DNA from: Gemmatimonadota bacterium
GTDB taxonomy: Bacteria; Gemmatimonadota; Gemmatimonadetes; Gemmatimonadales; GWC2-71-9
Assembly (NCBI GenBank): GCA_016874005.1
Contig: VGVQ01000002.1
Span: 176,458-240,457 of the forward strand
Length of the DNA: 64,000 bases
Reading direction: 5' to 3'
The translations under genes and the position numbers were made by a program. Below are positions 60,290 to 64,000 of this stretch, piece after piece (within the stretch, counting starts at the first letter, position 1; each line of letters opens with the position of its first letter). A model generated the notes under the pieces. It ran no database searches, had not been told where the DNA came from, and worked only from the letters and a program-made list of their open reading frames with translations.

Positions 60290-60578
60290 CCGAGTCACGC
60301 GGCGCATCTGGGTTGCCCCGGCTGACCGTCAGCCGACCATAGTATTGCCCGGCTCGGTCGACGATGACGGGAGGGTCGGCCGCATAAGGGTTGCAGGCAC
60401 TGGTATTCGAATATTTTGACCCGAACTCGCCGTGTTTGTTGAAGATGCTGGTTGCACTGTAGGCTGAGCCGAAGCTGCCGTACTCGTTCCGGACCGAGGA
60501 AGCGCTGTATTGATTGCAGTTGAGGCATCCTAGAAACGTCTTGTGCCCTTGGCCGCCGAAAATGAGCAACTCGGCACT
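60255..60578 (-). pseudogene. Small hypothetical protein with N-x-YG-repeat signature, 5' end missing
   Basis: The minus strand reads LLIFGGQGHKTFLGCLNCNQ, then NEYGSFGSAYSATSIFNKHG, EFGSKYSNTSACNPYAADPP and VIVDRAGQYYGRLTVSRGNP. The F-L-G-C-L-N-C start and repeated (N/K)-YG-x-(F/Y)GS-xYS units define a recognisable family of about 120-150-residue proteins of unknown function. The usual N-terminal start is not seen; homology stops near 60578, where an amidohydrolase fragment begins on the other strand. Its 3' end overlaps the preceding gene by 35 bp. Confidence 0.6.
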
Positions 60579-60635
60579 TGCGGCTGGCGCCCCGGATGCG
60601 GCGGCGGCCCCGACTCGAATCTCCATCCGATCTTC

Positions 60636-61034
60636 CGGGACTCGATGGTGATGGTGGCGAGCGACGCGGTGGGATACGTCAACCACCGCGGCAATCCACG
60701 GCTAGCGGGGACCTTCGCGCGGGTCCTCGGGCGTTATTCGCGGGATCAGGGCCTCTTCTCGCTGATGGAAGCGCTCCGGCGGATGACGATCATGCCGGCC
60801 GAGCGACTCCAGTGGTTCGTCCCGCAGATGGCCGGGAAGGGGAGGATCAAGGTGGGGGCCGATGCCGACCTGACGGTGTTCGACCCGGCGACGGTCATCG
60901 ACCGGGCCACGGTGGAGGAGCCGGCTCAATACTCGGCGGGAATCGTTCACGTCCTGGTGGGGGGCACCAGCGTGGTGCGTGACGCCAAGCTGGTCGAGGG
61001 GGTCTTCCCGGGCCAGGCGATCAGACGGCGGTGA
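60636..61034 (+). pseudogene. C-terminal fragment of a D-aminoacylase-type amidohydrolase
   Basis: About 132 residues: DSMVMVASDAVGYVNHRGNP containing the metal-ligand Asp region, AGTFARVLGRYSRDQGLFSL, ALRRMTIMPAERLQ, and the terminal IKVGADADLTVFDPATVIDR. These correspond to the last quarter of secreted D-aminoacylase-like amidohydrolases. The first three quarters, including the HxH motif, are missing, and the in-frame DNA upstream is antisense to the YG-repeat gene. Not functional. Confidence 0.7.
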
Positions 61035-61042
61035 GGACGAAC

Positions 61043-61065
61043 GGCCCGGCACCCACGGCCGGGCC
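61043..61065. terminator. Hairpin between convergent amidohydrolase sequences
   Basis: GGCCCGG and CCGGGCC form a perfect 7-bp stem with a 9-nt loop in the 45-nt gap between the plus-strand fragment and the convergent intact amidohydrolase. No T-tract is present. Confidence 0.4.
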
Positions 61066-61079
61066 ATTCGCGAAGGGCA

Positions 61080-62501
61080 TCACTTCTCGAGCCCGACGCC
61101 CAGGTCGAGGGTCTTCTGGGCCGCCTTGGCCGCGGCGATGCTGTCGAGCCGAGGGACGAATTCGGCGGCGAGACGCCAGACCCCGCGAGCCATGACGCCG
61201 TCGGGATGGTAGAGCGCCTCCAGGTCGTCGAGCGGATTGCCGCCGAGCAGCACGAGGTCGGCCACGGCGCCCTCGCGCACCTCGCCCAGCTCGCCTCGTT
61301 TGCCGAGATACTCCGCCGCCGAGAGCGTCGCCGCCCGGAGGGCGCCGGCGTTGCCCAGCCCGGCCTTGGCGAGGGCGACGATCTCGTCCTTGAGCGCCCA
61401 CCCGTTGAGCATCGCGTTGTCGGTGCCCGCGATGATCTTGGCGCCCGCCTCGAAGAGGCTCGCCAGGAGCCGGGTTCGGAGCGGATAGAGGCTGTCTTCG
61501 CCGGCCAGCACGTCGGGCGTCAGGCCGAATCCCTTGTGAACGTCGCGGAGCAAGGCCCGTTCGGGTGCCGACATATAACGCAGCCCCTCCGGTCGACCGG
61601 TCACCGGGTTGCTGGTGAAGTTCCGCATGATGTCGTGGGTCGGATCGAACCAGAAGTCGCTTCGGGCGGCCAACGCGCCGAGCGCGGCGACCTTGGCCGA
61701 GTCGATCAGCGACGACCCGGCGACCTGGCCCGCCCCGATCGCGACCACCAGCTGGCGGGCTCGCTGGTCGAGCGCCGACAGGTCCGGGGTGGCAAGGGCG
61801 GTGTCGCGCCAGACCGCCTTCATGGCGCCGATGAAGTGCTCACCGGTGCGCATTCCGGCCTCGATGGCCCTCGTCAACGGAACGTCCTGCGGCACATGCC
61901 CCGAGATCTCGATGCCGTACTTGGCCCCGGCGGCGATCAAAGCTTCGAAGACCTCGGGCGTGAGTTGCGAATAGACCTTGACGAAATCGTAGCCCGCTTC
62001 CTTCTGGTGCCGGACCAGGGTGTCGATCACCGCCGGGTCGGTCACTTCCACCCCGAAGGTCCAGATCCGAGGCCGGCCATCGATGAGCGGGCCGGCGGTG
62101 ACGATCCGCGGGCCGAGCAGCTTCCCCTCGGCGACTTCTCGGCGCCAGCGCAGGCTGACCGAGTCGCCGGCCATGTGGCGCACGGTGGTGACCCCGGTGG
62201 CCAGGTAGAGGTAGAGCTGATCGGGGCTGCTGATGTGGGTGTGCATGTCCATCAGACCGGGGATCAGATAACGCCCGCTGCCATCGACCGACCTGGTGGT
62301 TTCGGCGATGGCCAGCTTCGTCCCGATCGCGACGATCCGATCGCCTTTGACCAGCACCGTTTGACCGGGCAGGATCGTCGCCGCGGCCACGTCGACGACG
62401 TTCACGTTCAGGAACGCGAGGTCGGCGGGGATGGGCGGCCGGGCTGATTGGCAACCGGTGCAGAGGGCGGCCACGCCGGCCACGAGGATCGCGATTCGCA
62501 T
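61080..62501 (-). CDS. Amidohydrolase-family lipoprotein
   Basis: 473 residues from ATG 62501; a TTG 12 bases upstream is in frame. The signal ends in a lipobox ALCTGC. The amidohydrolase metal sites are intact: RYLIPGLMDMHTHIS gives HxH, VKVYSQ is the carboxylated-Lys strand, ISGHVPQDV, GEHFIG and IAGTDNAMLNG provide the remaining ligands, and the C-terminal GAVADLVLLGGNPLDD is standard. Likely a periplasmic or outer-membrane-bound imidazolonepropionase/prolidase-like hydrolase. Unlike the protein at 18195-19613, the first His is retained. Substrate unknown. Confidence 0.88.
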   Translation of the reverse strand: MRIAILVAGVAALCTGCQSARPPIPADLAFLNVNVVDVAAATILPGQTVLVKGDRIVAIGTKLAIAETTRSVDGSGRYLIPGLMDMHTHISSPDQLYLYLATGVTTVRHMAGDSVSLRWRREVAEGKLLGPRIVTAGPLIDGRPRIWTFGVEVTDPAVIDTLVRHQKEAGYDFVKVYSQLTPEVFEALIAAGAKYGIEISGHVPQDVPLTRAIEAGMRTGEHFIGAMKAVWRDTALATPDLSALDQRARQLVVAIGAGQVAGSSLIDSAKVAALGALAARSDFWFDPTHDIMRNFTSNPVTGRPEGLRYMSAPERALLRDVHKGFGLTPDVLAGEDSLYPLRTRLLASLFEAGAKIIAGTDNAMLNGWALKDEIVALAKAGLGNAGALRAATLSAAEYLGKRGELGEVREGAVADLVLLGGNPLDDLEALYHPDGVMARGVWRLAAEFVPRLDSIAAAKAAQKTLDLGVGLEK

Positions 62502-62586
62502 GGACGTGTCCAAGAGCTGGAGTTAGGTGCGAGAGAGAAGATATCTGACGGCTCTGGGGCGCGCCAGGAAGCCGGCGGCCGCCGAG

Positions 62587-63267
62587 TCACCGGCGCGACC
62601 ACCTGACCCCGCGTCGGACACCGCTGTGGATCAGCAGGCCCTCTTCCTCCAGGTGCCCGAGAATCCGGTTGACCCGGGTCCTGGCCACGTCCGGAAAGAG
62701 CCGGGCCAGCTCGACCACCGGGAATGGCCCGATGGCCGCCAGTCGAAGCGCCTCCCGCCGGATCTCGTCGTCGCGGCCGACGGGGCGGCTCGTCGGATCG
62801 TAGCTCGGCGGCGCGGCTTCGCTGACCAGGGTGAGTTGCGGAGTGGCGGCGGCCGCGTCGGCCCGGTCGGCGGCCTCGAAGTACGCGGCGGCCCAGCCGT
62901 TGGCGAGCTTCCGATTGCCGGCGAACACGATCGGGAGGCGGGGGTGGAGAGCGGCCAGCTCGGCGAGGACGCGGCCGACGTGGCTCGCGGGCCAGCGGCC
63001 GGCCAGGCGGACCGGATCGACGAAGTCGCCGTATTGGGCCTCGACGACCAGGGCGGCTCGTGGGACCGAGGCCAGGTCGGCGAGAGTGTGGTGGAGCGCC
63101 TGAATCGCGCCGATGTCGCTCAGCAGGTTGTCATAGGACTTGCGCTCGATCACCGCGGAGAGATGCCCGTCGCGCAACAGGGCGTAGTCGCCCACGGCGA
63201 GCTTCCGTCGAAGGGTGGGCGAGTTGGGGAACGTCCATGGGTAACGTTCGCCGGAGTCGATCAGCAC
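62587..63267 (-). CDS. ERCC4-type nuclease-domain protein with C-terminal winged helix
   Basis: 226 residues from GTG 63267; no other start is seen. The ERCC4/XPF nuclease core is at the N-terminus: LIDSGERYPWTF (DSGER), then VGDYAL and VIERKSYDNLLSDIG containing the ERK motif (41-43). The Asp usually four residues after ERK is Asn47, with Asp46 next to it. ALVVEAQYGDF supplies the next acidic strand. Residues about 165-226 form a winged-helix (VVELARLFPDVARTRVNRIL GHLEEEGL). A bacterial stand-alone structure-specific nuclease is suggested. The 5' side may be truncated at a junction with a Nudix fragment. Confidence 0.75.
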   Translation of the reverse strand: MLIDSGERYPWTFPNSPTLRRKLAVGDYALLRDGHLSAVIERKSYDNLLSDIGAIQALHHTLADLASVPRAALVVEAQYGDFVDPVRLAGRWPASHVGRVLAELAALHPRLPIVFAGNRKLANGWAAAYFEAADRADAAAATPQLTLVSEAAPPSYDPTSRPVGRDDEIRREALRLAAIGPFPVVELARLFPDVARTRVNRILGHLEEEGLLIHSGVRRGVRWSRR

Positions 63268-63274
63268 CGTGCCG

Positions 63275-63349
63275 GCGGTCCCCCCGGCGAATCACCGCGG
63301 CGATCACCCGGATCGTGCTGGCGGCAGGGGACCCGTGGGTCGTGGTCAT
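63275..63349 (-). pseudogene. N-terminal remnant of a Nudix-type gene
   Basis: ATG 63349 starts MTTTHGSPAASTIRVIAAVI followed by RRGDR, the typical first strand of Nudix hydrolases (IRVxAAVIxRxDR). After about 25 codons the similarity stops and the DNA runs into the ERCC4 gene in a different frame. No Nudix box is present. The identification is tentative because the piece is short. Confidence 0.35.
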
Positions 63350-63883
63350 GGGGTCGGCTAGTTCCCACCGTGGCGTGGCAAATCGGCGAATCGGTGCTCC
63401 GGTCGGATTCTACTCCACATTCCGGGGGACGGCGAGCCCTATCTGCCGGAGCAGACGCCCAGGGCAGCGGCCCCCGGGCCGGCGCCCCAAGTGCTCAATT
63501 GGCTTGCAAGCCAGTGCCTCGGCGTCCCGCGGGGATTCGGCCGCGGCGGCTGCCGTCTACAGTCTCAACCTCCGCAGCCTCCTCGGCCTCCTGCTCCTCT
63601 GGTATCCATTGGGCGCGCTCATCATCCGCGCCAGGGGCTGCCGAACAGTTGCGAGCTGGCGTCGTTCCTGAGGGTGCCGGCGGCCGCCGCTTGCCCCTTC
63701 TCCCGCTGCGACCGTCACCCGGCGGCGATATTACTCCAAAGGGCTCCCCGCCAAAGAGCTTCACGTTTTGGACGACCCTTTAGTCGTTTATGCGCAATAG
63801 CTTAGGGAGTGTAGCTCGCGGCCTCAAATTGTACAGAAATGGCGGAGATAATTGCACACTCGGGTCGCCTTCGTGGGTCGGCC
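63350..63883. other. Gene-free stretch before the transposase fragment
   Basis: About 530 nt without a supportable gene. A short open region near 63565-63630 encodes a hydrophobic run (LLGLLLLWYPLGALIIRA) but has no start or known match. The DNA from about 63770 to 63870 is distinctly less GC-rich, consistent with an insertion-sequence border. Confidence 0.45.
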
Positions 63884-64000
63884 CGGCCCCCCGCGGCCAA
63901 CCTGAACCTCCAACAGCGGGTCTTCAACCGCTTCCGCGCCACCTACAACGAACTCCGACCGCACGAAGCGCTGGACGACGAGACGCCGGCCTCCCGCTGG
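63884..64000 (+). mobile_element. IS481-type transposase, C-terminal fragment running off the window
   Basis: The last 39 codons read RPPAANLNLQQRVFNRFRAT followed by YNELRPHEALDDETPASRW. The (R)FxxYNxxRPHEAL motif is the end of the DDE integrase core of IS481/IS3-type transposases, including the catalytic-Glu helix region. Upstream in this frame there is no transposase sequence, so the element is truncated on its 5' side; the 3' end lies beyond base 64000. Confidence 0.75.

Noticed and set aside
63495..63764. 89-codon minus-strand frame rich in Glu (EEQEAEEAAEVE)
   Set aside because: Low complexity, no ribosome site and no recognisable family; treated as non-coding.

Overview
The window is high-GC bacterial DNA that looks like Gemmatimonadota. 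This is inferred from the mix of protein families: a SusC/SusD pair with a carboxypeptidase-regulatory N-terminus, a DUF5916 outer-membrane protein, many secreted amidohydrolases and BNR/Ig-repeat proteins, and a respiratory operon with heme A synthase. No rRNA or complete tRNA is present, so the assignment rests on gene content only.

Layout. Positions 1-10.5 kb hold mixed housekeeping and secreted genes: DUF5916, LVIVD/Ig protein, DEAD-box helicase, an ankyrin/DUF6065 pair, an SDR, an SGNH hydrolase and a macro-domain protein. At 11.7-18.0 kb there is a tightly coupled six-gene operon (MmgE/PrpD, acyl-CoA dehydrogenase, CitE-type lyase, MaoC hydratase, FAD amine-oxidase-like enzyme, CaiB CoA-transferase). 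Its family content closely matches bacterial itaconate/citramalyl-CoA degradation loci. At 18-28.9 kb lie an amidohydrolase, DUF937, a Baeyer-Villiger-type monooxygenase divergent from an amidase, the SusC/SusD pair with a clear terminator, and a formamidase-like protein.

At 29.4-32.8 kb a minus-strand operon encodes a 51-residue membrane protein, a cytochrome b / 2x[4Fe-4S] ferredoxin / MvhD fusion, a membrane-anchored protein of unknown function and CtaA/COX15 heme A synthase. At 34.3-40.4 kb a second minus-strand operon encodes ThuA, a giant SGNH/PVC-dehydrogenase/cupredoxin lipoprotein, a PEP-hydrolase-family TIM barrel and a Tm-1-like (UPF0261) protein.

From about 40 kb to the end, intact genes (glutamate/leucine dehydrogenase, VOC protein, NagB-PIG-L fusion, AAA/DUF4143 ATPase, redoxin/cytochrome/copper-monooxygenase fusion, BNR-repeat protein, Uma2, GloVer-repeat protein, extracellular metallo-beta-lactamase-fold lipoprotein, amidohydrolase, ERCC4 nuclease) alternate with at least a dozen broken pieces. 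These include genes cut at their 5' ends and joined head to head, a 240-bp duplicated gene end, two identical 34-nt tRNA 3'-end repeats flanking 3.3 kb, and an IS481-type transposase tail at the right edge. This half reads as a region of repeated insertion, deletion and decay.
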